Positions 1-8,839 of a DNA stretch of 64,000 nucleotides are shown piece by piece; within the stretch, counting starts at the first letter, position 1; each line of letters begins with the position of its first letter. The notes beneath the pieces are model-generated. The model saw only the letters and a list, made by a program, of their open reading frames with translations, was not told where the DNA came from and searched no databases. The translations under genes were made by a program, and so were the position numbers. This stretch comes from Maritimibacter alkaliphilus HTCC2654 (lineage in GTDB: Bacteria > Pseudomonadota > Alphaproteobacteria > Rhodobacterales > Rhodobacteraceae): positions 3,188,777-3,252,776 of the forward strand of contig NZ_CH902578.1 in the NCBI RefSeq assembly GCF_000152805.1, given 5' to 3'.

Positions 1-517
1 GTTCTTCGACAATGTGCGCGTCCCCAAGAGTTATGGCGAAGGGCTGTCGGCGATCGTCGGAGAACAGAACCGGGGCTGGGACGTGGCCAAGCACCTGCTG
101 ACCCATGAGCGCGAGATGATCGGTGGCGGCGGCTCGGGTCTGACCGGCGGGCGCAGCGTGGCGAGCGTGCTGGCGGACGAGGGGCAGGACGATCCCGTCA
201 TCATGGGCCGCGCGATGAAACTGGGCGTCGATGAGCTTGCGATGAACCTGACGCTGGATCGCTACAAGGACATGGCGAAACAGGGGGGCGTCGGCAATGC
301 CTCGGCCATGCTGAAATACTACGGGACCGAGTTGAACAAGGCGCGCTTCGAGCTGCTCATGTCCGCTGGCGGGTCCGATGCGCTGGCGTGGGAGGGGCCT
401 TATGGCACGCTCGCGCCGGAATGGCTGCGCACCAAAGCGAATTCGATCGAGGGCGGCACGTCCGAGGTGATGCTCGACATCCTCGCCAAGCGCGTCCTCG
501 AATTGCCGGGGGACTGA
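1..517 (+). CDS. acyl-CoA dehydrogenase, C-terminal part (5'-truncated by window edge)
   Basis: The reading frame is already open at base 2 with F-F-D-N-V-R-V-P, the segment that precedes the C-terminal helical domain in acyl-CoA dehydrogenases. About 171 residues are visible, so roughly the first half of a ~390-residue enzyme lies outside the window. Near the end the motif IEGGTSEVML keeps a Glu where the catalytic base sits in many family members. The enzyme would oxidise an acyl-CoA to the 2,3-enoyl-CoA using FAD. It is followed after 4 bases by a second, smaller dehydrogenase. Such pairs can form heterotetramers, which is an inference here. The substrate is unknown. Confidence 0.9.
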   Translation, partial: FFDNVRVPKSYGEGLSAIVGEQNRGWDVAKHLLTHEREMIGGGGSGLTGGRSVASVLADEGQDDPVIMGRAMKLGVDELAMNLTLDRYKDMAKQGGVGNASAMLKYYGTELNKARFELLMSAGGSDALAWEGPYGTLAPEWLRTKANSIEGGTSEVMLDILAKRVLELPGD

Positions 518-521
518 CGGG

Positions 522-1628
522 ATGGCGATGCTGATACCGACCGAAGATGAAACCATGCTGCGCGATGCCGCGCGCGGGTTTCTGGACGACGCGGCCCCGG
601 TCGCGAACCTGCGGGCGAACCGCGATCAGGGCCGTGCCTTCGACCCGGACCTGTGGGCCGAGATGGTCAAGATGGGCTGGGCCGGTGTGCTCGTGGGCGA
701 GGACGAGGGCGGTTCCGATATGGGGTTCGCCGCCGCGAACATTCTGGCCGAAGAGATGGGGCGAACGCTTGTCGCGTCGCCGTTCCTGTCCTCCGCTGTC
801 ATCGCGGCCAGCGCGCTGCGTGCGGCAGGGCGGCCGGCCGGTGCAATCGCGTCGGGCGACGTGACCTATGCGCTGGCGGTGGACGAGGGGCCGAAGTTCG
901 CGCCCGCCGCGACGGCGATGCAGGCCAGCGCCGATGGAAACGGATTCCGGCTGTCGGGCACCAAGACATTCGTGGGCGAGGGCACCAGCGCGACACGCAT
1001 CCTCGTGCTTGCCAAGGCCGAGGCCGGGCTGACGCTCTTCGATCTCGAAGCCGACCGCGTGGGCCTGACCCGTGACAAGCTGGATCTCGTCGACAGCCGT
1101 GACCACGCCGCGTTGACCTTCGACAACGTGCAGGCCACGGGCGAGGATGTCGTGGGCGAAGTCGGGCAGGGTCTGGCCGCTCTGGCTCCGGCGCTGAGGG
1201 CCGGACATGCTGCATTGGCCGCCGAGTTGACGGGCCTGTCGGCGGGTGCCTTCGGCATTACCGCCGCCTACCTCAAGGAGCGCAGGCAGTTCGGGCGGCG
1301 CATCGGCAGCTTTCAGGCGCTCCAGCATCGGGCCGCGCATCTGTGGTGCGAAATCGAGGTCAGCGCCTCGACGATCCTGAACGCGGGTCGTGTGCTTGAC
1401 GCCACCCCCGATGAGGCCGACCTTGCGGTCTCGCTCGCCAAGGCGCGGGCCACGGAAACCGCGAACCTCGCCGTGCGCGAGGGGGTTCAGATGCATGGGG
1501 GGATCGGCATGACCGACGAATACGACATGGGCTTTTACATGAAACGCGCACGGGTCGCGGCCGAATGGCTGGGCGACTACGGCTATCACGCGGCGGTGGT
1601 CGCACGGGCGCGGGGGATGGCGGCATGA
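522..1628 (+). CDS. acyl-CoA dehydrogenase family protein (probable partner subunit)
   Basis: A 368-residue acyl-CoA dehydrogenase fold: an N-terminal helical domain, a middle beta domain (around residues 120-210), then the C-terminal helical domain with RRQFGRRIGSFQALQHR and a late VQMHGGIGMT. The C-terminus reads EWLGDYGYH and has no EG(G)T-type motif, so the usual catalytic Glu at that place is absent. This, the short length and the tight link to the preceding dehydrogenase suggest a non-catalytic or co-catalytic subunit of a mixed tetramer, as described for mycobacterial steroid side-chain dehydrogenases. Its stop overlaps the next start as ATGA, indicating translational coupling. Confidence 0.9.
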   Translation: MAMLIPTEDETMLRDAARGFLDDAAPVANLRANRDQGRAFDPDLWAEMVKMGWAGVLVGEDEGGSDMGFAAANILAEEMGRTLVASPFLSSAVIAASALRAAGRPAGAIASGDVTYALAVDEGPKFAPAATAMQASADGNGFRLSGTKTFVGEGTSATRILVLAKAEAGLTLFDLEADRVGLTRDKLDLVDSRDHAALTFDNVQATGEDVVGEVGQGLAALAPALRAGHAALAAELTGLSAGAFGITAAYLKERRQFGRRIGSFQALQHRAAHLWCEIEVSASTILNAGRVLDATPDEADLAVSLAKARATETANLAVREGVQMHGGIGMTDEYDMGFYMKRARVAAEWLGDYGYHAAVVARARGMAA

Positions 1629-2443
1629 ACATGACCCCTGCACGTCTTTTCGACCTCACCGGGAAGGTGGCGCTCGTCACCGGCGGTTCATCGGGTATCG
1701 GGCGTATGGCGACCGAAGGGCTCATGGCCGCGGGTGCCAAGGTGCTGATCGCCAGCCGCAAGGGCGATGCCTGCGTGGCGGTCGCAGAGGAACTGAACGC
1801 GCTGGGCCTGCCGGGAACCGTCGAAGGGTTCGCGGGCGACGTCTCGACACAAGAGGGCGTCGATGCGCTCGTCGCCGAGGTCAAGACCCGCACGGATCAT
1901 CTGAACATCCTGATGAACAACGCAGGCCGCACCTGGGGCGCGCCGCTGGGCGAGTTTCCCTGGGACGGCTGGGACAAGATCAACGCGCTCAACGTCACGG
2001 GTATGTTCCAGCTCACCCAGGCGCTTCTCCCCCTGCTCGAAGCCGGGGCGCGGGATGCCGATCCGGCCCGTGTGGTCAACACCGGGTCGGTGATGGGCAC
2101 CGTGCCCAAAGGCGGCGGGGCCTATTCCTATGCCGTGTCCAAAGGGGCTGTGCACCACATGACCGCGATCCTCGCCAACGACCTGGCCGAGCGCGGCATC
2201 ACCGTGAACGCCATCGCGCCGGGCCCGTTTCCGTCGAAGATGACCGCCTTTGCGCTGACCGATCAGGATCAGGCCGGGCGCACCGCCGACCGTGTGCCGC
2301 TTGGGCGTCTCGGGCAGCCCTCCGACATCGCCGCGGCGCTGCAATACCTGTGCGGACCGGGTGGCGCCTATGTCACCGGGGCGATTCTGCCCTTGTCCGG
2401 TGGCATCAACGTCCACTCTCCCGGCTCGCTGTTTGCGGAGTGA
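1625..2443 (+). CDS. SDR family NAD(P)-dependent oxidoreductase
   Basis: A 272-residue classical short-chain dehydrogenase. The cofactor motif TGGSSGIGR is near residue 20, NNAG near residue 98, and the active-site YAVSK near residue 167 follows a catalytic Ser in NTGSVMG. The start was set at the ATG that overlaps the upstream stop (ATGA); an earlier in-frame start would lie inside the previous gene. In this acyl-CoA island it most likely oxidises a hydroxyacyl-CoA or similar alcohol with NAD(P). The closing segment GGAYVTGAILPLSGG is typical of the family. The exact substrate cannot be read from sequence. Confidence 0.9.
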   Translation: MNMTPARLFDLTGKVALVTGGSSGIGRMATEGLMAAGAKVLIASRKGDACVAVAEELNALGLPGTVEGFAGDVSTQEGVDALVAEVKTRTDHLNILMNNAGRTWGAPLGEFPWDGWDKINALNVTGMFQLTQALLPLLEAGARDADPARVVNTGSVMGTVPKGGGAYSYAVSKGAVHHMTAILANDLAERGITVNAIAPGPFPSKMTAFALTDQDQAGRTADRVPLGRLGQPSDIAAALQYLCGPGGAYVTGAILPLSGGINVHSPGSLFAE

Positions 2444-2447
2444 CGCG

Positions 2448-2906
2448 ATGACGCTCGATGAATACCTTTCGCTTCAGGGTCGCGAACTCGGCGTTTCGCG
2501 CTGGTTCGACATTACGCAGGAGCGGATCGACGCCTTCGCCGAAGTGACCGAGGATCACCAGTATATCCATACCGACCCGGTGGCCGCCGCACGCTCGCCC
2601 TTCGGCGGGACGATTGCCCACGGGTTCCTGACCGTGTCGCTCTTGTCGGCCATGACATACGATGGCGTTCCGGCGATCGACGGCACGAAGATGTCCGTCA
2701 ACTACGGCTTCAACAAGCTGCGCTTCCTGTCGCCGGTGAAGGTGGGGAGCCGCATTCGCGCACGCTTTGAACTGAAATCCTGCGACACGTCCCGGCCCGG
2801 CGAAATCACCACCGTGACCAAAGTGACGGTCGAAATCGACGGGGCCGAGAAACCGGCCCTCATCGCCGAGTGGATCGGTCGCAGATATCTGGAGACGAAC
2901 GAATGA
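2448..2906 (+). CDS. MaoC family dehydratase (enoyl-CoA hydratase 2 type)
   Basis: A 152-residue hot-dog protein with the R-specific hydratase signature: D-H-Q-Y-I-H about 15 residues before FGGTIAHGFL. The Asp and His of this signature form the hydratase active site in MaoC/hydratase-2 enzymes. It would add water to a trans-2-enoyl-CoA to give an (R)-3-hydroxyacyl-CoA. The start ATG lies 4 bases after the previous stop. A longer in-frame start would overlap the upstream SDR extensively and gives no conserved sequence. Its stop overlaps the next gene (ATGA). The following SDR with an FOX2-like sequence would fit as the dehydrogenase for its product. Confidence 0.9.
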   Translation: MTLDEYLSLQGRELGVSRWFDITQERIDAFAEVTEDHQYIHTDPVAAARSPFGGTIAHGFLTVSLLSAMTYDGVPAIDGTKMSVNYGFNKLRFLSPVKVGSRIRARFELKSCDTSRPGEITTVTKVTVEIDGAEKPALIAEWIGRRYLETNE

Positions 2907-3832
2907 GTGTTTCTTTCGAGGGCCGCGTGGCCATCGTCACGGGCGCCGGGGCCGGGCTGGGCCGGTGTCACGCCTTGGGTCTGGCCGAGCGCGGCGCCAA
3001 GGTCGTGGTCAATGATCTGGGCGTCGCGACCGACGGCAGCGGATCGGGTTCGGACGCCGCGCGCGCGGTGGTCGAGGAGATCCGGGCTGCGGGCGGTCAC
3101 GCCATCGCCAACGGGGCCGATGTGACCAGCGCCGACGACACCCGCAAGATGGTGGACGAGGCGATTGCCGAATTCGGCCATGTCGACATCCTCGTCAACA
3201 ACGCGGGCATCCTGCGCGACAAGAGTTTCGCCAAGATGGACCTGTCCGACTTCGCCAAGGTGCTCGACGTGCATCTCATGGGGACCGTGAATTGCTGCAA
3301 GGCGGTCTGGACCCACATGGCAGCGCGCGAATACGGGCGGATCGTGGTCACGACCTCCTGCTCGGGCATGTACGGGAATTTCGGACAGTCGAACTACGGT
3401 GCCGCCAAGGCCGGTGTCGTGGGGTTGATGAACACGCTCGCCATCGAGGGCGCGAAGAAGAACATCAAGGTCAACACGCTGGCCCCCACGGCGGCGACGC
3501 GGATGACCGAGGCGCTTCTGACGCCCGAGACGCTGGAACTGCTCCAGCCCGAGACGATCACGCCGGGCCTTCTGGCGCTCGTGGCCGAGGATGTGCCGAC
3601 CAAGATGGTGCTGGGCGCAGGCGGCGGCTGTTTCGCAGAGATCCGCATCACCGAAACGCAAGGTGTCGCGCTGGTCGGGGACGACCTGAACGTCGACGGC
3701 GTGGTCGCCGCGATGGACCGCATTCGTGACCCCGAAGGCGCTGCCGTGATGGACAACGCGTTTTCGCAAACTCGCAAATATGCCCGCATGGGCGCGGCGG
3801 CCCGAGGCCTCCCGCTCCCGTGGAACGAATAA
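2903..3832 (+). CDS. SDR family oxidoreductase (3-hydroxyacyl-CoA dehydrogenase-like)
   Basis: A 309-residue SDR with TGAGAGLGR near residue 13, NNAGIL near residue 97 and YGAAK near residue 163. The 'VVNDLGV' stretch after the cofactor motif and the extended C-terminus resemble the dehydrogenase domain of peroxisomal multifunctional beta-oxidation enzymes (FOX2/HSD17B4). In those enzymes a MaoC hydratase is fused to the SDR; here a MaoC gene lies immediately upstream with a 4-base overlap. The likely role is oxidation of the (R)-3-hydroxyacyl-CoA made by that hydratase. The start was chosen at the ATGA overlap. Confidence 0.88.
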   Translation: MSVSFEGRVAIVTGAGAGLGRCHALGLAERGAKVVVNDLGVATDGSGSGSDAARAVVEEIRAAGGHAIANGADVTSADDTRKMVDEAIAEFGHVDILVNNAGILRDKSFAKMDLSDFAKVLDVHLMGTVNCCKAVWTHMAAREYGRIVVTTSCSGMYGNFGQSNYGAAKAGVVGLMNTLAIEGAKKNIKVNTLAPTAATRMTEALLTPETLELLQPETITPGLLALVAEDVPTKMVLGAGGGCFAEIRITETQGVALVGDDLNVDGVVAAMDRIRDPEGAAVMDNAFSQTRKYARMGAAARGLPLPWNE

Positions 3833-3846
3833 GGAAGGACAGAACC

Positions 3847-5049
3847 ATGCGCGATGCCGTCATCGTCTCGACCGCCCGCACCCCGATCGGCAAGGCCTTT
3901 CGCGGTGCCTTCAACAACACCCATGCGCAGGAATTGATCGGTCATGCCGTTCGCCATGCCGTCGACCGCGCCGGGCTCGAGGGTGGCGAGGTGCAGGATT
4001 GCGTGATCGGCACGGCGATCCAGCAGGGCTCCACGGGCGGCAACATCGGGCGTCAGGCGGTCATCCGCGCGGGGCTGCCGACCAGCGTGGCGGGCATGTC
4101 GATGGATCGGCAGTGCGCGTCGGGCATGATGGCGATTGCGACGGCGGCCAAGCAGGTCGTGCATGACGGGATGCAGGTTGCCATCGGCGGCGGGGTCGAG
4201 TCGATCAGCCTCGTCCAGAATCAGGACATGCGCACCGATCACCTGCGCGACCCTTGGGTGATGGAGCATGTGCCATCGCTCTACATGAGCATGTTGGAGA
4301 CGGCCGAGATCGTCGCGGACCGCTACAACGTCAGCCGCGAGGATCAGGACGAATACGCGCTTCAAAGCCAGCAGCGCACGGCGGCGGCGCAGGCGGCGGG
4401 CAAATTCGACGACGAGATCGTGCCGCTGACTTCGACGCAGGCCATCATCGACCGGGACACCAAGGAAGTGTCCTTCGCCGAGGTGACGCTGGAGAAGGAC
4501 GAGGGCAACCGCCCCTCGACGACCATCGAAAACCTCTCGAGCCTGTCGCCGGTGTTCCGGGACGGTCAGGTCGTGCAGGAGGGCAAGTTCATCACGGCGG
4601 GCAATGCCTCGCAACTGTCCGACGGGGCCAGCGCAAGCGTCATCATGGAGGCGAAAGAGGCCGAGAAGCGCGGGCTTCAGCCTTTGGGCCGCTATGTCGG
4701 CGTGATGGCCGCCGGTCTCGACCCCGACGAAATGGGGATCGGGCCCATCTACGCGGTGCCGAAACTGCTTGAGGCTCATGGGCTCAAGATGGACGACATC
4801 GGGCTGTGGGAACTGAACGAGGCTTTTGCCTGTCAGGTGCTCCATTCCGCCCGCGTCCTTGGCATTCCGAATGAAATCCTGAACGTGAACGGCGGCGCCA
4901 TCTCGATCGGCCATCCCTACGGCATGTCCGGGGCGCGCATGGTCGGGCACGCGTTGATCGAAGGAAAACGTCGCGGCGCGAAATACGTAGTCTGCACCAT
5001 GTGCGTCGGCGGCGGCATGGGCGCGGCAGGGTTGTTCGAGGTGCTCTAA
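3847..5049 (+). CDS. acetyl-CoA C-acyltransferase (thiolase)
   Basis: A 400-residue thiolase. The nucleophile Cys90 lies in QCASGM, and the C-terminal catalytic segments are [17 protein letters not shown] (His) and [11 protein letters not shown] (second Cys). The length matches degradative type I thiolases. It would cleave a 3-ketoacyl-CoA with CoA to release acetyl-CoA or propionyl-CoA, closing the spiral started by the upstream dehydrogenases and hydratase. An AAGGAAGG ribosome site precedes the ATG. The gene ends this first transcription block; an 80-base gap with a perfect palindrome follows. Confidence 0.93.
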   Translation: MRDAVIVSTARTPIGKAFRGAFNNTHAQELIGHAVRHAVDRAGLEGGEVQDCVIGTAIQQGSTGGNIGRQAVIRAGLPTSVAGMSMDRQCASGMMAIATAAKQVVHDGMQVAIGGGVESISLVQNQDMRTDHLRDPWVMEHVPSLYMSMLETAEIVADRYNVSREDQDEYALQSQQRTAAAQAAGKFDDEIVPLTSTQAIIDRDTKEVSFAEVTLEKDEGNRPSTTIENLSSLSPVFRDGQVVQEGKFITAGNASQLSDGASASVIMEAKEAEKRGLQPLGRYVGVMAAGLDPDEMGIGPIYAVPKLLEAHGLKMDDIGLWELNEAFACQVLHSARVLGIPNEILNVNGGAISIGHPYGMSGARMVGHALIEGKRRGAKYVVCTMCVGGGMGAAGLFEVL

Positions 5050-5072
5050 GCGCCAAACACTATTGCCAATAA

Positions 5073-5090
5073 TTGAACACTAGTGTTCAA
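5073..5090. promoter_or_regulatory. perfect 18-bp palindrome, probable repressor operator
   Basis: TTGAACACTAGTGTTCAA is a fully symmetric 18-bp inverted repeat in the 81-base gap between the thiolase and the next acyl-CoA dehydrogenase. It starts 41 bases before the ATG. Its size and position fit a dimeric regulator, for example of the TetR type common for acyl-CoA genes. No such regulator gene is in this part of the window; an IclR gene is 3.7 kb downstream. The AT-rich bases around it (TTGCCA at 5064) could supply promoter elements. Confidence 0.6.
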
Positions 5091-5130
5091 ATAAGCGAGC
5101 CGGCATCCGGCCGGACAAGGAGGACAGAAT

Positions 5131-6366
5131 ATGGATCTGGGCGTCACCGAAAAGGTCAAGCCACTGATCGAAGCCGTGCGAAAGCTGATGGCGGAAAAGA
5201 TCGTGCATCTCAGCGAGGAATACGAAGGCGAGATCGGGAACAACCCTCAGAACGACCGCTTCGTGCTGAACGACCGTCAGAAGGAAATCCTCGACGAGCT
5301 GAAGTCCGAGGCGAAGAAACGCGGCCTGTGGAACTTCTGGCTGACCGACAGCGAGGCGGGCTATGGCCTGACCACGGTCGAATACGCCTACCTCGCCGAA
5401 GAGATGGGCAAGGCGCCGTTGGGGGCCGAAACCTTCAACTGCTCGGCCCCGGACACCGGCAACATGGAAGTGCTGGAACGCTATGGCACGCAGGCCCACA
5501 AGGACCGCTGGCTTAAACCGCTCCTCGATGGCGAAATCCGCTCGGCCTATGTGATGACCGAGCCGGGCGTCGCCTCCTCCGATGCCGTTCAACTGTCTTT
5601 CGAGGCGAAGAAGGACGGGGACGAATGGGTGCTGAACGGTGAGAAATGGTGGATCTCGGGCGCGGGCGATCCGCGCTGCCAAGTCTACATCGTTCTCGCC
5701 CAGACCGACCCGGAGGCGGCCAAACACGCGCGTCACACCATGTTCGTGATGGACGCCGACACGCCCGGCGTCGAGATCCTGCGCCCGATGCAGGTCTTCG
5801 GCAACGACGACGCGCCGCACGGTCACATGCACATGAAGTTCACCGACGTGCGCTTGCCCGCCGACGCCGTGATCCTTGGCGAAGGCCGGGGGTTCGAGGT
5901 CGCACAGGGGCGGCTTGGACCGGGGCGCATCCACCACTGCATGCGTGCCATCGGTCAGGCCGAACGCGCGCTGGAGCTCATGTGCAAACGCGGCCTGTCG
6001 CGTGAGGCCTTCGGCAAGAAGATCGCCTCGCTCGGTGCCAACTTCGACATCATCGCGAACGCGCGGATGGAAATCGAAATGGCCCGGCTGCTGTGCCTCA
6101 AGGCCGCCTACATGATGGATACGTTCGGCGTGAAGGAAGCGCAGCCGTGGATTTCGCAGATCAAGGTGGTGGCACCGCTCATGGCGACCAAGGTGGTGGA
6201 CGAGGCGATGCAGATGCATGGTGGCGAGGGCATCAGTCAAGATCAGCCGCTGGCGCGGATGTATACCAACCTGCGCACCCTGCGCTTCGCCGACGGTCCC
6301 GATGCGGTCCACAGGCGTCAGGTCGCACGCGCCGAGCTGCGCAAGTACACCAACGAGAAGATCTGA
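5131..6366 (+). CDS. acyl-CoA dehydrogenase, ACAD10/11-like
   Basis: A 411-residue acyl-CoA dehydrogenase with [14 protein letters not shown] in the flavin region and [15 protein letters not shown] near the C-terminus. The C-terminal motif is [15 protein letters not shown], the form seen in the dehydrogenase domains of ACAD10 and ACAD11 rather than the YEGT form. In those mammalian proteins the dehydrogenase is fused to an aminoglycoside-phosphotransferase-like kinase; here a separate APH gene lies two genes downstream on the same strand. A possible substrate is a 4-phospho-acyl-CoA derived from 4-hydroxy acids, an inference by analogy. An AAGGAGG ribosome site sits about 9 bases before the ATG. 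Confidence 0.9.
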   Translation: MDLGVTEKVKPLIEAVRKLMAEKIVHLSEEYEGEIGNNPQNDRFVLNDRQKEILDELKSEAKKRGLWNFWLTDSEAGYGLTTVEYAYLAEEMGKAPLGAETFNCSAPDTGNMEVLERYGTQAHKDRWLKPLLDGEIRSAYVMTEPGVASSDAVQLSFEAKKDGDEWVLNGEKWWISGAGDPRCQVYIVLAQTDPEAAKHARHTMFVMDADTPGVEILRPMQVFGNDDAPHGHMHMKFTDVRLPADAVILGEGRGFEVAQGRLGPGRIHHCMRAIGQAERALELMCKRGLSREAFGKKIASLGANFDIIANARMEIEMARLLCLKAAYMMDTFGVKEAQPWISQIKVVAPLMATKVVDEAMQMHGGEGISQDQPLARMYTNLRTLRFADGPDAVHRRQVARAELRKYTNEKI

Positions 6367-7023
6367 ATGGGTCTTCTCACCGTCATACGTCACGCTCAGG
6401 CGTCGTTCGGCGCGGCGAATTACGACAAGCTCTCCGAGCTTGGTCATCGCCAGTCCGAGGCGCTGGGCGTGGCGCTCAAACGGCAGGGCTGGGCGTGGCC
6501 GGACAAGGTGATGGTCGGCTCGCAGGTCAGGCATCGCGAGACGCTGGAGGGGATCGCGAAAGGCTTTGGCGTCGCGGCCCATCCGGTGGTGCATCCGGGC
6601 CTGAACGAGTTCGATTTCTCGGCGCTGCTGGCGGCGCACAAGCAGACCGACGCGCTGCCCGAACACACCAAAGGGGACCGCGCCGCGCATTTCCGGCAGC
6701 TCAAGGCGACCGTGCTGGCGTGGCAGGCGGATGAAATCGAAAACCCGCCCGAGACCTTCGGCGCCTTCGTCGGCCGGGTGCAGGATGCTATGGCGGCGGC
6801 CGAGGGCGATACGCTCATGGTCTCGTCCGGTGGCGCGATCAGCCAGATGGTGCGGCTGGTGATGGATGCACCTGCCGAGCAGCAGATCCTGCTTCAACTC
6901 CAGATGAAGAACTGCGCCGTGAACAAGATCGTGCAGGGTCGCAACGGCGCCTATCTGCACGGCTTCAACGAAACCCCGCATATCGACGCCGCCAATGCGG
7001 ACGAGATGCTGACCTATAGCTGA
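6367..7023 (+). CDS. histidine phosphatase superfamily protein lacking the second catalytic His
   Basis: A 218-residue phosphoglycerate-mutase-like protein. The N-terminus has the RHAQ form of the RHG motif (Arg8, His9), which carries the phospho-accepting histidine. The second histidine, usually in a V-S-H-G-G context, is replaced by Ser154 in VSSGGAIS. The protein may therefore be a weak phosphatase, have shifted chemistry, or bind phosphate without hydrolysis. The ATG directly follows the previous TGA with no spacer. It lies between the ACAD10/11-like dehydrogenase and the APH kinase, so a role in phospho-acyl turnover is an attractive guess. Confidence 0.85.
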   Translation: MGLLTVIRHAQASFGAANYDKLSELGHRQSEALGVALKRQGWAWPDKVMVGSQVRHRETLEGIAKGFGVAAHPVVHPGLNEFDFSALLAAHKQTDALPEHTKGDRAAHFRQLKATVLAWQADEIENPPETFGAFVGRVQDAMAAAEGDTLMVSSGGAISQMVRLVMDAPAEQQILLQLQMKNCAVNKIVQGRNGAYLHGFNETPHIDAANADEMLTYS

Positions 7024-7030
7024 GGGAGCC

Positions 7031-8053
7031 ATGACCGACACCCAGCAGCTCGACACCGACGCCGTCGCGAATTGGCTGGAAGCCAATATGGACGGCTTTC
7101 AGGGGCCGATCACGGCAGAGAAGTCCAACGTGGGCCAGTCGAACCCGACCTTCCGGCTCGACACCCCTACGGGTCCGTATGTTCTGCGGCGAAAGCCGCC
7201 CGGGCAGCTTCTGAAATCGGCCCATGCGGTTGATCGGGAGTTTCGGGTGCAATCGGCGCTGGCAGAGACGGACGTGCCGGTCGCCAAGATGCATGTTCTT
7301 TGCGAAGACCCCGACGTGATCGGGTCGGATTTCTACGTGATGGAGGCGGTCGCGGGCCGCAATATCGACGACCCGCGCATCCCGGACGTGTCGAACGAAG
7401 AACGCGCGGCGATCTATGCCGAAATGTGCCGCGTGCTCGCCGCGATCCACGAGGTCGATATCGAGGCCGTGGGCCTGTCGGACTATGGCCCGCTGGGGAA
7501 TTACTTCGAGCGTCAGATCGGGCGCTGGACAAAGCAGTATCGCGCGTCCGAGACCGAAAGCATCGCGGACATGGACGCGCTAATCGACTGGCTGCCGGCG
7601 AACATCCCCGACGACGATCAGCGGCGGCTGGTGCATGGCGACTACCGCATCGACAACATGCTGTTCGAGACGGACGGGCCGCGTTGCGCCGCCGTGCTGG
7701 ACTGGGAGCTATCGACCATCGGGCATCCTTATGCCGATCTCGCCTCGCTCCTCATGCAGTGGCAGATGCCGCCGGGGGCCGAGGGGCGGGGTCTGGCTGG
7801 CGTGGACCGGGCGAGCCTTGGCATCCCGACCGACGAGGAGTTCGTGGCGATGTACTGCAAGGCGCGGGGGCTCACGGGCATTCCGGGCATGAATTTCTAC
7901 ATCGCCTTCGCGTTCTTCCGCATGGGGGCGATCATTCAGGGCGTCTATAAACGTGCGCTCGACGGCAATGCGTCGAACCCGGAACGCGCGATGCGTCTGG
8001 GCAAGGCGGTTCCACAATTCGCGGCAGGGGGGCTGAAGGCGGCGCATGGCTGA
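7031..8053 (+). CDS. APH-type phosphotransferase (kinase of the ACAD10/11 / LvaA type)
   Basis: A 340-residue aminoglycoside-phosphotransferase-fold protein. Near residue 36 the segment QSNPTFRL resembles the nucleotide-binding loop, LRRKPPGQLL carries the conserved Lys, H202-G-D204 (with N209 further on) is the catalytic loop, and LDWELSTIGHPYADLA holds the metal-binding Asp. The form of these motifs matches the kinase domain of ACAD10/11 and the LvaA kinase of levulinate catabolism better than antibiotic-resistance enzymes. It would phosphorylate a hydroxyl on an acyl-CoA so that a partner dehydrogenase can eliminate it. It overlaps the next SDR by 8 bases. Confidence 0.87.
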   Translation: MTDTQQLDTDAVANWLEANMDGFQGPITAEKSNVGQSNPTFRLDTPTGPYVLRRKPPGQLLKSAHAVDREFRVQSALAETDVPVAKMHVLCEDPDVIGSDFYVMEAVAGRNIDDPRIPDVSNEERAAIYAEMCRVLAAIHEVDIEAVGLSDYGPLGNYFERQIGRWTKQYRASETESIADMDALIDWLPANIPDDDQRRLVHGDYRIDNMLFETDGPRCAAVLDWELSTIGHPYADLASLLMQWQMPPGAEGRGLAGVDRASLGIPTDEEFVAMYCKARGLTGIPGMNFYIAFAFFRMGAIIQGVYKRALDGNASNPERAMRLGKAVPQFAAGGLKAAHG

Positions 8054-8828
8054 GTTCGACGGGAAAGTGGTGCAGATCACCGGCGCAGCCTCGGGCTTTG
8101 GCGCGATGGCGGCGACGGAGTTCGCGCGGGCGGGCGCGAAGCTGATGCTGTCCGACATCAATGGCGACGGGCTGGACGAGGTCGCGCGCAATCTCGAAAG
8201 CCTCGGGGCCGAGGTGGTTGCCGACGCGCTGTCGGTGGCCGACGATACTGCGATGCGGGCGCATATCGAAAAGGGCGTGGACCGCTTCGGACGGCTCGAC
8301 ATCGCGCTGAACAACGCCGGGATCGGGGGCGGGCTGGCGCGGCTGCCGGACATACCGCTCGACACCTACGATCAGATCATGCAGATCAACGCAAAGGGCG
8401 TCTTTATCGGGATGCGCCACCAGTTGCCGGTGATGCTGAAGCAGGGGGCCGGGTCGATCCTGAACACCGCCTCGGCTGCGGGGCTGGTCGGGTCGGGTCA
8501 ACTCTCGGCCTATGCCGCGTCGAAGCACGCGGTGATCGGCATGACCAAGGCCGCCGCCGACGAGGTTGCGCGCAAGGGCATTCGCGTGAACGCGATCTGC
8601 CCCAGCTTCGCGTCCACTCCGATGGTCGAGGCGATGGGCGATGCGATGGGCGAACGCCACGGCGTCAGCCGGGACGATGCTTACGGCATGATCGCCAGCC
8701 GTGTGCCGATGCGCCGGGTGGCGGACCCGATGGAGGTGGTGCAGGCCATGCTCTGGATCGTCTCGGACGCGAACACGTTCATGACAGGCCAATCCATTTC
8801 GATTGATGGGGGCCTGACCGCTGTATAA
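8046..8828 (+). CDS. SDR family oxidoreductase
   Basis: A 260-residue classical SDR: TGAASGFGA near residue 12, NNAGIGGG near residue 89, a catalytic Ser in NTASAAG and YAASK near residue 158, ending in GQSISIDGGL. It is translationally coupled to the APH kinase (8-base overlap). In levulinate clusters an SDR acts beside the kinase and dehydrogenase on the hydroxyacyl intermediate; a comparable role is possible here. No substrate determinant is visible. Confidence 0.9.
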   Translation: MAEFDGKVVQITGAASGFGAMAATEFARAGAKLMLSDINGDGLDEVARNLESLGAEVVADALSVADDTAMRAHIEKGVDRFGRLDIALNNAGIGGGLARLPDIPLDTYDQIMQINAKGVFIGMRHQLPVMLKQGAGSILNTASAAGLVGSGQLSAYAASKHAVIGMTKAAADEVARKGIRVNAICPSFASTPMVEAMGDAMGERHGVSRDDAYGMIASRVPMRRVADPMEVVQAMLWIVSDANTFMTGQSISIDGGLTAV

Positions 8829-8839
8829 AGGGGACTGTC

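Noticed and set aside
5080..7086. 668-codon minus-strand frame opposite the ACAD10/11-like and phosphatase genes
   Set aside because: It spans two real, adjacent plus-strand genes with conserved motifs and itself resembles no protein.
7031..8053. APH gene as an antibiotic-resistance determinant
   Set aside because: The motif context and acyl-CoA neighbours fit the ACAD10/11-type kinase group; there is no mobile element or resistance neighbour.
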